A stretch of 34,497 nt of DNA. Origin: Acanthamoeba sp. SK_2022b. Lineage: Eukaryota; Discosea; Longamoebia; Acanthamoebidae. The translations under genes and the position numbers were made by a program. The notes under the pieces were generated by a model. That model did no database searches and was not told where the DNA came from. It saw only the letters and a list, made by a program, of their open reading frames with translations. The number at the start of each line of letters is the position of its first letter. Position 1 is the first letter of the stretch. The DNA lies in assembly GCA_027943245.1 (NCBI GenBank), contig JANDJZ010000612.1, positions 1 through 34,497 on the forward strand, written 5' to 3'. This document shows positions 20,197 to 28,874 of the stretch, piece after piece.

Positions 20197-21753
20197 TCAG
20201 TCCAGCACGATGGCTTCGTCCAAGTTGCCCCTGTTACCTCCGCCCTCTGCCTCCGTGGTCGCGACGGGAGCTCCCGCCGCATCGGCGATATCCGCCGGCG
20301 ACGCGGCGACTGCCTCATCATCCCTCGGCTCGGCCTTCACCACAGCAACAGGCGTCGGCGGGAGGATGGCGTCGTCGTCGATCTCGGGCTCGGGAAAGAG
20401 CTTGCGGCCACGGAAGGGCGAGAGGCCCTCGCGCACCTCGGCCTGGAAGCTGCGCACGCGCGTCTCCTGGGTGCGGCGGAAGCGTCGCATCTCCCTCTCC
20501 ACGGTCGAGCTGAGCTGCTTGTCGGGCGACCGCGACGGGCGCGGGACCGAAGGAAAGGCAGAGAGGGAAGACGTGGTAGACGAAGAAGACGACGGGGGCG
20601 GAGATGACGATGAAGTGGCAGTGGTAGTCGAGGGCGATGATGAAGGGGAGGAGACGAGACGCAGCTGCTTGAAGGGTGAGGAAGAGAGGATCTGCGAAGA
20701 CGGGGAGGACGCAGAAGTGGACGACGAGGAGTGGCTGCGGAGCATTCGCGTGAGCTCGCCCAGATCGGGAGGCGCCAGAGACCCCGAGGTCGTGCTTCGT
20801 GGCGTCGACGAAGGCCCGGCGAACCGATCGCCCGTGAGGAATCGAGAAGCGCTGGGCCGTTCGGGCGTAGCAGGCTTCGAGGAAGGGATGGAGGCGGTGA
20901 CTGTACCCGTTGGGCTGCTGCTGCTGCCATTGTCGTTCAGGCGCTGTTTGAACGCAAGGCTGCGCTGGGGAGTGGCGAACTTGATGGGCGGCTTGTTCGA
21001 GGGAGGCGGCGTAGAGGGCTGTGGGGAGGAGTATCCCACCTTGGGCGACCGCGGCGGACTGTCTAGCTTCGTTGGAGTAGGCGTGGGGAGGGCCTTCTTT
21101 CGCTGCATGTCTTCTACGCGAGGCGGAGAGCAGATGGGCTGTACACTTGCAACGGACGTGGCGATTGAAGGCGAAGGAGCCGCATCCCGTCGCTTGTAAA
21201 CTTTTGGTTTCGACGGAGACGATCGTGTCTGCGTCGGCGAGGAAGCACCGCCGTGGGTTGCAGTCGGTATCTCGATCTTTCGTCGCTTGGTCTCCTTTTC
21301 GTTCCCCTTGCTTTGGCTCGGCGTTGTAAGATTACCTTCAACAGCGCTCTCGTCTTCGATCTTTCGTTTGGTTGAGTTGCGCGCCACATCCATAGCATCC
21401 TCATCAGCGTTGGGCAGCAGCGGTTGAAGGGACGTCGTGAGCCGAAACGAAGAGAATCTCGGAGGTGAAGTAGCGGATGAAGTCGCGGTAGTCGGTTGCT
21501 GGGATTGATCTATTTCTTCGATAGAGGCTCTGTCTCTTCGTCTTTCCTCTTCTACCTTCTCGGTAAGAGAACTGAGCCGCTGACGCTTGGCCACCTCTAC
21601 CACACGAATCGGATCGTTCGAACTCCATAGCGACGAGTTAGCTTCAGTAAAGGCGAACGGATCATCCTTTATGACGAAGGTCGATCGCCCGCTGCCCCAG
21701 GCGGTCTTGGTGGGAAGAAGCGAACTACGTGGCACTGGTGTACAGCTGAACAT
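20197..21753 (-). CDS. Uncharacterised 518-aa disordered, probably nuclear protein
   Basis: A long intronless frame with no family I recognise. It is rich in Ser, Pro and Thr, with many SP and TP dipeptides (SPPRSP, TPPPSN, ATPERP) that could be CDK or MAPK sites. Two clusters look like nuclear import signals: TKRKIED (about residue 129) and KETKRRKIE. The most ordered part is near the C-terminus, where VEREMRRFRRTQETRVRSFQ is a basic helix followed by GLSPFRGRKLFPEPEIDDD. The last residues (LDEAIVLD) resemble a SUMO-interacting motif, a hydrophobic core flanked by acid. The gene is likely real: one open frame of this length on the same strand as its neighbours, ending 120 bp from the GSS start. 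The opposite-strand frame over the same bases is weaker. The hAT transposon lies only 54 bp upstream of its start codon. Confidence 0.6.
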   Translation of the reverse strand: MFSCTPVPRSSLLPTKTAWGSGRSTFVIKDDPFAFTEANSSLWSSNDPIRVVEVAKRQRLSSLTEKVEEERRRDRASIEEIDQSQQPTTATSSATSPPRFSSFRLTTSLQPLLPNADEDAMDVARNSTKRKIEDESAVEGNLTTPSQSKGNEKETKRRKIEIPTATHGGASSPTQTRSSPSKPKVYKRRDAAPSPSIATSVASVQPICSPPRVEDMQRKKALPTPTPTKLDSPPRSPKVGYSSPQPSTPPPSNKPPIKFATPQRSLAFKQRLNDNGSSSSPTGTVTASIPSSKPATPERPSASRFLTGDRFAGPSSTPRSTTSGSLAPPDLGELTRMLRSHSSSSTSASSPSSQILSSSPFKQLRLVSSPSSSPSTTTATSSSSPPPSSSSSTTSSLSAFPSVPRPSRSPDKQLSSTVEREMRRFRRTQETRVRSFQAEVREGLSPFRGRKLFPEPEIDDDAILPPTPVAVVKAEPRDDEAVAASPADIADAAGAPVATTEAEGGGNRGNLDEAIVLD

Positions 21754-21807
21754 GCCTTCAGACGTAGATGAAATGTAGATACATGCAACCTTTTTCCGGC
21801 TTAACGG

Positions 21808-21815
21808 TTTTGTGG
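21808..21815. repeat. hAT target-site duplication, left
   Basis: TTTTGTGG directly before TAACGCCGGG; 8 bp is the diagnostic length for hAT elements. Confidence 0.92.
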
Positions 21816-21825
21816 TAACGCCGGG
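21816..21825. repeat. hAT terminal inverted repeat, left
   Basis: TAACGCCGGG, pairing with the right end over 9 of 10 bases. The next 70 bp hold several copies of the CCGCGG-type subterminal motif. Confidence 0.85.
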
Positions 21826-22246
21826 TAGTAAAGCCGCGGCTTGTGGCTAAGTCGCGGTTAAGCCGCGGGAAAAAACCACGGCTAGCCGTGGCTAACCGCC
21901 AAGTCATTGAATTTTTTTTTATTAATGGGGGGCGCAGCTCTATAGGTCTGAAGGGGAAGACCTGGCAGGGTTGATCGCCATGATTTTCAGTCCAATTAAA
22001 GTATAAAATATGAATGATCATGCTTCCTCTTTGCCAAAATTTTGCTTGCCCGCCAATTTCAAGTTTGTGCATTGGTTACACTGGAAATGGGTGAGAGTTC
22101 ATAGAGGCGAAGACAAAGGAGCTGAGCAAGACGCACCAACCCACAGATCTCCACGATCAAAAGTACCAGAGATACAGGCCTGTCAAGTTTGATGATTTGG
22201 CATAAATTGCCGAGCGAGGGACCAAAAAAAACTGGAACGTGGGAAT

Positions 22247-24343
22247 TTACTGGGGTGCATGATGAGCATTGCAAGCCAGGAACATCAGCTGGGAGACAGA
22301 GTTGCCAGCCAGAGAGCTGCGACGCTTACTGACCAGCCAGCCTCCTTTAGAGAACACACGTTCACAGGGAACAGAGGAGGCAGTGATGCACAGATACTGC
22401 TTGGCCAGCTTGGAGAGATGAGGATAGAGGACTGCATGAGTCTTCCACCAGTCCAGGGCAGGGATCTTGGTGCGTAGATCAAGAGGGGCAGTATTGTGGT
22501 AGTGGCAGATCTCTTGCTTGAGGCGTAGCATTGCTGCTGTGGTAGACTCAGGAGCAGTAGGGAATAGAGATGCTGACCTGTTGACCAGAGCTTCCCCAAA
22601 GAGCAGGATTGCTTCCTCTCTTTCCTTCTGACTCATCTGAGAGCGAGCAGGAGAGGGAGGGGCTACAGCAGTACCAAGCTGAGGCTCTAGCTCCTTGTAG
22701 GCAAGATCACGAGCTTTCTGAGCCAGGGCATCCCCTCCAGAAAGGAAGGCAAAGTCCTTCATGCGTGGATCCAGGTAAACTGCCAAGAGGAGGTGGTTGG
22801 GGATGTTGCTTATAATGGTACCCCAACGGTCAGAGAGATCTGTCCTCAGAGCTTCCTTGAAGGTAGAGGTGAGGGGAGTATCATCCTCTGAAGGTGCAAG
22901 CTTAGTGAAGAGGATGGTAACAACCATTGGCATCACCTGGCTAATTGTGGGTGCAGACTGGGAAGAGATAACCTTGGTAGCCCGGCGTAGAGGGAGGAGG
23001 ACTGTAATGATATCTGCCACCACTACCCACTCATAGTTGGTGAGAGCAGGAGGAGGCACTTTCCTGGTAGTCCTCTTCTGGCGCAGCTCTTGTAGGGCAG
23101 AAGTGACAGCAGCTCTGGACTTTTGTAGGCGGATCAGCATCTTGCAGCAGGAGCTCCACCTGGTCTTATTATCAATCTTCAGCTTCTTAGTACTCTCCTT
23201 GGAGATAGCCAGTTGCTTGCTGAGCTCCAGAGCTGCAACAGGAGATCGCCTGAAGAAGCTTGCTATAGCTTTGGCCTTCTGGAGTATGGGAACAAGAGAC
23301 TCATGCTGTAAGCTCAGATGTACAGAGCGATTCAGTGCATGGGCTATGCAGAGAAGCCAAGGAGCAGGTATAAGTGGAGCAGCAGCACGACAGTTTGCTG
23401 CTCCATCAGTAGTCACACAAACCACAGAGGGAGTAGGAATGTGCCAACTTGATGCTGCCTTCTTCACTTGTTTGGCAATGTAGTCTGCTGACTCAGGCTC
23501 CTTCACTGCCACAACAGAGAGAAGAAAGGTCTCCAGCTCCCATGCAGGAGTGATACCATGCACTACAGCTAGTGAGTAAAGTAGGGGTAAAGCAAGAGGA
23601 GTAAAGGGCATACCCATGATTGCAAGGAAGACCACATTTGCCAGGCTGGTCCAACTGTCAAGACATAAACCAAAGAAGGGTATACCATTGATCTTCTTCT
23701 GCATAGCCTCCTTGAGCTCAGCTTCACGCTCACCAAGAAGACGGGCACACAGAGTACGCCGGCTTGGTACTGCATATTGAGGGTGGAGATATGCAACAAA
23801 GGCACGAAATGCTGCACTGTCAACAAGAGACAAAGGAGCACCACTTGATATTATAAACTGGCTAAGCTGGCGGTGCGCCTCTTCCTCAGAGAAGGAGCCT
23901 TGGCCTGTGAGTAAAGTATAAGAATCATTCCTCCAGCTGGACAATGTGTGAGAGTGTACCTTGATCAGGATGTTCAGCATTTATATGGAGGCGCAGGGTG
24001 CTGGTTGATGTTTTGTGGCTGAACTCTTTACCACACTTCTTGCAGCGGTTTGAATGCTCCCCTTCAATAAAGTGGCTCCAAACATCACTCTTCCTCTTCT
24101 TGCTCCTGCATCACAGTTATGCTCAGCTGCACCAATACATTCTTTATTTTGATGTTTAGATTACCTTGAGATGATTGAAACCACTTCATCTTCAGGAGCA
24201 ATTAGCTGCCTAGACACTTCAACCCTAGACCGGCGTGTGCGCCTGCGCTGAGGAAGGCTTGGAGCTGGTGAGCGTTCATCTCTCTCCATCCTTGCAGTGC
24301 CACTCGCGCAGAGAGACACACTCAACGTGCACAGTTGCTGCAC
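22247..24343 (-). CDS. hAT transposase with BED zinc finger
   Basis: Cut-and-paste transposase. Three exons, 24165-24343, 23960-24105 and 22247-23904, give 601 aa from the first ATG or 583 aa from MERDERSP at 24289. Exon 1 encodes a basic tail (QRRRTRRSR). Exon 2 is a BED finger: DVWSHFIEGEHSNRCKKCGK, then a His pair in TLRLHINAEH. Exon 3 holds the RNase-H-like catalytic core: first Asp in GLCLDSWTS, second Asp in VTTDGAANC, the family CxxH in LLCIAHALNRSVH, and the catalytic Glu in SVPCERVFSKGG. The C-terminal dimerisation region includes WWKTHAVLYPHLSKLAKQYL. The reading frame has no break once the two short introns are removed, so the element may still be autonomous. Confidence 0.93.
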
Positions 24344-24439
24344 AATCGTTCACATTTTTGACATTCCAGCCTTTTGCGGCTAACCACGGCTTAACCATGC
24401 AAGCCGCGGCTCGTGTGACTTTTAACCACGGCTGCCGCG

Positions 24440-24449
24440 CCCAGCGTTA
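24440..24449. repeat. hAT terminal inverted repeat, right
   Basis: CCCAGCGTTA, the inverse of the left end apart from one T/C difference, with subterminal copies of AACCACGGCT just inside. Confidence 0.85.
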
Positions 24450-24457
24450 TTTTGTGG
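24450..24457. repeat. hAT target-site duplication, right
   Basis: TTTTGTGG directly after CCCAGCGTTA, identical to the left copy, implying recent insertion or low drift. Confidence 0.92.
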
Positions 24458-24654
24458 CGTTGAAAATATTCCTCGAAGAAATTAAATTCTAGGCCACGTC
24501 ACGCCACGTCCGCATGATTACCCGTAAAGATTAGATGGTTTCACTCGCTTCATCATGAACCAACGTGAGGGGTAAACACCTTTCACCTGGCCGAAAGTGG
24601 GTGACGCAGGCGTAAGGGTATAAAAAAAAGTTGGGTATCTTCTCGATTTTGCCT

Positions 24655-25539
24655 CTATCCACTCTTTGCGAAGGCAAGAACAGGCGAAGGCCGCCGATAG
24701 ATCGTTTCAGCTAGGCGCATTACGTCAAGCATATGCTGCGTCTCTGCGTTGGGGTCATCTTCAATTCCTGTTGCGTGAGCGGACGGTGGTGAGTGCGTCC
24801 CGATCACGACTCTGCTTGTTACTCTTCTCACACAGATCTGTTTGCACGCACCGATGCGATAGACGGTGATGGATCGCTGCTGCCGAAAGTGGTGCAGCTT
24901 GCCTTGTATACTCACGAGACAGCCCACCTGCAAGGCACCACACAGCACAAGGTAAGGGCAGCCAGGTTTCATGGCCAGTAGGGTGAACATGAACAGGCTT
25001 ACCTGAAGGTCCGAATGAGGCACACCTCCCTCCACCACGTTGTTGGCGTAGTAGGCACATTGGATGCGACCTGTGCCGTCGTCCACTGCGCAAAGAGGTC
25101 AGACCCCACTGCTTGGATGGTGAGGGATCGTGCCACGCAGCATGAGGTGCGCACCTGACAAAGCGAGATGTGTTGGTCGTGGCAGCGCCTCGACAACAAC
25201 TCCCATCACGGCCACTCGTGACACCGGATGCCCATTGAGGTTGAAGGGCTCTGGTGGTTCGGCATAAACAGGTGAAGCGAACGTTAGATTCTCTACAGAT
25301 GAGGGACAGATCGAGGAAGAGCGAGTGCCTGAGTAGCCTGGCATCGGGGGCAGGGTGAGTGCATGCCCGATAAAGAGTTTCGTGTGAGCCCAGAAAAGAG
25401 GATCGAGCCCCCAATGTTCCACAATAGGAATCGAGGATTCGATTTTCCTTCGCTTGGCGGTGTCTGGGCCGCGTGCAGGCTTCGCTTCTTCGTCCCGAAG
25501 CCATTCATTCAAACCACAATCCTCGTCATCTTTCTCCAT
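24655..25539 (-). CDS. STN1: STN1, telomere CST-complex OB-fold subunit
   Basis: STN1 (OBFC1) acts with CTC1 and TEN1 in capping telomeres and in C-strand fill-in by polymerase alpha-primase. Four exons with closing phases, 25155-25539, 25003-25085, 24852-24927 and 24655-24767, give 218 aa. The single OB fold is recognisable block by block: EHWGLDPLFWAHTKLFIGHA (animal WGLDPVF..AKLYI), LNGHPVSRVAVMGVVV (NGHPI..V.VLG), VDDGTGRIQCAYY (VDDSTGVINC), VGCLVSIQGKL (IGDTIRVRG) and DPNAETQHMLDVMRLAETIY. An acidic N-terminal lead (MEKDDEDCGLNEWL) and a basic patch (AKRRKIE) precede it. It stops right after the OB fold and lacks the C-terminal winged-helix pair of animal and budding-yeast STN1, as in plants. 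The neighbouring hAT element lies beyond its stop codon. Confidence 0.87.
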
Positions 25540-25650
25540 CCACACAACAACAAAATGCTTGGTTTGGTGTTTTTTGACGTTTTGATTTTTATTGCGATTA
25601 ATTAACAAGATTTACCAAGCTGTACAGAGGCGTCTGCAGTGAGGCGAGGT

Positions 25651-25948
25651 CTAATTGAGGTCATCGTCGTCAAAATCGTCGCCAAAGTCTGCAAGTGGCA
25701 AACTCTCATGAGATGAAGTAAAGAGCAACAAAGCGCTGCCATCAATAAGAGTGCGAGCCACTGGACGTACCGTTGAAGAAGTCAAGATCAATCATCTTCA
25801 CCTGGGGCCCTTCAGACTCTTGCATCGCGGCCATGATCGCCACAGCATCATCGTGATCCATGTCCATGTCCATAGCATACATGCCCGATGGATCATCCAT
25901 CTGAGCTGAAAAAAATCCTTTCATCGCATTCATGTTGAGGGCCGCCAT
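25651..25948 (-). CDS. COPS9: COP9 signalosome acidic subunit 9 (CSN9/CSNAP)
   Basis: Tiny ninth subunit of the COP9 signalosome, which removes NEDD8 from cullins. Two exons, 25771-25948 and 25651-25688 (phase 1 junction), give 71 aa. The defining C-terminus is IDLDFFNDFGDDFDDDDLN, nearly the same as the animal ending DFFNDFEDLFDDDD. The Phe-Asp-rich tail is what docks CSN9 into the complex. The N-terminal part (MAALNMNAMKGFF, then a Met/Asp-rich run) is variable, as in other species, and ends 14 aa longer than human (57 aa). The key motif only appears after splicing, so the gene is easily missed by simple frame searches. It is divergent from SSRP1, sharing a 250-bp spacer. Confidence 0.85.
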
Positions 25949-26198
25949 GGTGAGAGTGGTTGTAGAGCCGAGTGGCTTGGGCAGAGATGATCTTTGCTCT
26001 GGCAGAGATTTCTCTGAAGGATAAATTTTGCCGACCCCCCCAAAGAAAAGAAGCAGGAAATGCTGTCATGTGAAAAAAAGGCGCGAAGCGGCTGTCGGTC
26101 TTTCTCGTGTTTGCCAACGGTCCGAGTGAGGAGACAGACAAGCGCCGGCACAATCAAAAGGCATCGAACGAGATTGCTTGTTTCCAGTGCACACAATC
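25949..26198. promoter_or_regulatory. Bidirectional promoter region between CSN9 and SSRP1
   Basis: The two start codons face away from each other across 250 bp with no other gene, so both promoters lie here. No TATA box or known motif was convincingly recognised. Confidence 0.45.
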
Positions 26199-27773
26199 AT
26201 GGATGCGCCTGCAGCTTCAATCCTTCAATTTCAAAACATCTCGCTTGGCGGGAAGGTGGTTGGGGTACGTTGCGCTCCTCCCCCTCAATCAGCATCCAAA
26301 TTTTAATTCAATTTGTCAAACGGCGTCTGCTGCGCACTGCAGTCTTCAGGAATTATGAAGATCAATGCAAGCGGAATTGGATGGAAATCCAAGGCAGGCA
26401 AGAGCGTGGCCATAATGGGAACAGATCTCGTGAAGGCCGAGTGGATCCCAATAGGCCGCTCCTTCCAGCTTAAGCTCACCGTCAAGGGTGGGTCCAACTT
26501 CAAGTTCAACGGATTCCAGCAGGCCAACCACAACGAGCTCAAGGCCTTCCTCGACGCCAACTTCAAGCTCGACCTCACACGACTCGAGTACAACACGTCA
26601 GGCAAGAACTGGGGAGAGGTCGACGTGCGAGGTATTCCCCTCCCTTCTCCAGCTGACGGCATCCTTGCGCAGCGCCTCACCCAACTCCTCCCGCCGCGGC
26701 TTGGCTCCAGGCCCGGGCATGATGTTTCAGGTGGGGAATAGCCCCGCGTTCGAGGTCCCCTTCACGGACGTGGCCCAGTGCGTGCTGCAGAAGAGCGAAG
26801 TCACCCTCGAGTTCCATCAGGACGACACCTCGGCGTCCGTCGACAGCGAATCTCTCGTCGAGCTGCGCCTCTACTTCCCACCCGATGGCGACATGGACGC
26901 CGACGTACGTCACGCCGACTCTGCCCCTCTGCCGCAGCGCGCTCGAGGCTCATCACCGGCGCACGTCTCGTTTGTGGCCACAGGAATTCCACAAGCTCGT
27001 ACTGGACAAGGCCGACGTGGTCTCCACCACCGGCGGCGGCCTCGCCACCTTCCCGCAGATCCCGGTGCTCACGCCCAGGCATGCCACCCTTTCCCCCCTT
27101 CTCTCTGTGCTCGCGCTCTTGTTCTGTGGCAATGGCGTCTCGGTCAAGGCGAGCTTTCTGACTCACCTCCTCCTCCTCCTCCTCCTCCATTCGTTCGTTT
27201 GTGGTTGGTGGACGCTTGCAGAGGTCGCTACGATATCGAGATCTTTCCGTCTTTCCTTCGCCTGCACGGCAAGACCTACGACTACAAGATCATGTACAGT
27301 TCTATCTCGCACATCTTCGAGCTGCCCAAGCCCGATGACCGCCACGTGTGCTTCATGGTATCGCTCGCACGCTTCCCGATTATCTGCGCGCGCGTTGTTT
27401 CCGCTTATGACCGACCGTCGCCTCTGCGCCTTTGCTCCTCTCCCCTCCTCTCCCCCACAAACCCGCTCATGCGCACACACAGATCAGCTTGGACCCGCCG
27501 ATCAGGCAGGGAGGCACGCGATACCCGCACCTCGTGCTCCAGTTCGATAAGGCCGCCAAGATCGATCTCAAGGTGGCACTCAAGGAGATGGAGGGCAAGC
27601 TGCCCAAGGAAAGCAGGCTCGAGGAGGAGATGGCGGGCAAGGTCTACAAGGTCTTCCGTCGGGTGGTCCGCGAGCTCACCCAAAAGAAGATCACCGTGCC
27701 TGGCACATACCTCAGGTGCCCGATCTGCTTTTTGCCGCTCACCTTTCCCCGCGCGCGCGTGCACTGGTCGCTC

Positions 27774-27804
<31 letters not shown>

Positions 27805-28783
27805 GACGATGATTATTGCAGCCACCACCAAGCGCCTGCGGTCAAGTGTTCGCTCAAGGCCAACGACGGCTACCTGTACCCCATGGACCGGTGCTTCATC
27901 TTCATCCACAAGCCGCCCACGTACATCCGCTACTCGGACATCACCGTGGTCGAGTTCGCGCGCGTGTCGAGCGAGAAGAAGGGCGACATCCAGGGCGGCA
28001 GCCGAACGTTCGATCTGGTCGTCTACACCAAGGGCGGCAACGACGTCCAGTTTACTGGAATGCAAAGGCACGCGCCTCCCGCCCACTCGAAGGAAAGACC
28101 AAGTGTGTGGAGGACAGGCCTGCTCATCTCTCGTCCGTCACCACACGTTGCGTTGTCGTCCCCCCCCCCCAATCTCTCTTCCGTGCAGAACCGAGTTCAA
28201 GTCGCTGGTCAACTTCATTCAGTCCAAGGGCATCAAGATCAAGAGGATCTCTCACATGGAGGCAGGCGCAGGTACGCCCTGTTGCCCGTTCGCTCGCGCG
28301 TGGGTCGTGCAGCGTACACTGACTATGATGGGCTCTCTCTCTCTCTCTTCTCCTCTCTTTTGTGGTCGAACAGACACTTCGGGCGCAGACGCCGACCTGG
28401 CGGTCTCGGCTGGCACCGTCGACGACGGCGAAAGCTCCGAGGAGGACGACGACTTCATCGCCAAGGATGAAGTGGAGCCCGACGAGGAGTTTGACGAGGT
28501 TCCCTTCTCTCCTCTCCCTCTCCCTCCCTCCTGGTTGCGTTTCGCGGTCGTCGTGTTGCGGTGGCTGCCGACGCCGTGTCTTGACATCTGACGCCCCCCC
28601 CCCCACCAACCGCCAAACCAGGGAGACGCCGAGGCGCTGGAGGCCGACGAGGTCGACGCTGTGGACGACACCTCGGGGCGAGGCAAGAGGAAGCGGGAGG
28701 AGGCGGAGGCCAAGGCCAAATCCAAGGGCGAGAGCAGGGGGGCGCAGAGCAAGAAGGGCAAGGGCTCCGACATGGACGAGTGA
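26199..28783 (+). CDS. SSRP1: SSRP1/Pob3, FACT histone chaperone subunit
   Basis: Partner of Spt16 in FACT, which loosens and rebuilds nucleosomes during transcription and replication. Ten exons with closing phases: 26199-26264, 26343-26631, 26711-26904, 26984-27078, 27222-27357, 27483-27715, 27822-28067, 28189-28271, 28374-28498 and 28622-28783, giving 542 aa. Domains in order: N-terminal PH-like Spt16-binding domain (LQFQNISLGGKVVG), middle double-PH region with AFEVPFTDVAQ, EVTLEFHQDD and TPRGRYDIEIFPSFLRLHGK. Then ISLDPPIRQGGTRYPHLVL, ITVPGTYLSHHQ, YLYPMDRCFIFIHKPPTYIR and RTEFKSLVNFIQSKGIKIK follow. The end is acidic (EEDDDFIAKDEVEPDEEFDE) then basic (GRGKRKREEAEAK). There is no HMG box, so this is the short Pob3-like form. 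Two introns (27079-27221 and 28068-28188) must use GC donors; moving the splice would destroy TPRGRYD and MQRTEF. Confidence 0.93.
27775..27806. repeat. (TTG)n tract in SSRP1 intron
   Basis: About ten TTG units in the intron before the exon starting at 27822. Confidence 0.85.
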
Positions 28784-28874
28784 AATCAGCCTCGAGGCAC
28801 CACACGAGTGTGTCGTGCTTGATGACGCGAACGAATACAATAAGGGGGGACACAGTTGTTGTTTACAACGCCTT

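Larger units (their letters stand above)
21816..24449. mobile_element. Complete hAT-superfamily DNA transposon (2634 bp)
   Basis: All structural hallmarks are visible. An 8-bp duplication TTTTGTGG flanks it at 21808-21815 and 24450-24457. Terminal inverted repeats are TAACGCCGGG at 21816 and, at the other end, CCCAGCGTTA (complement TAACGCTGGG, one mismatch). Both subterminal zones are packed with copies of a GC-rich motif (AGCCGCGGCT, AACCACGGCT, AGCCGTGGCT), likely transposase binding sites. Inside is an intact spliced transposase on the - strand. The inner sequence is less GC-rich than the host genes and uses many AGA and CTG codons, so it is compositionally foreign. It has landed in the short gap between STN1 and the promoter of the 518-aa gene. 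Confidence 0.93.

Noticed and set aside
22259..23483. Several + strand frames across the transposon
   Set aside because: Antisense of the intact hAT transposase; no recognisable domain.
24161..24343. Separate small gene upstream of the transposase
   Set aside because: Its end joins in phase to the BED-finger exon through a normal GT-AG intron, so it is transposase exon 1.
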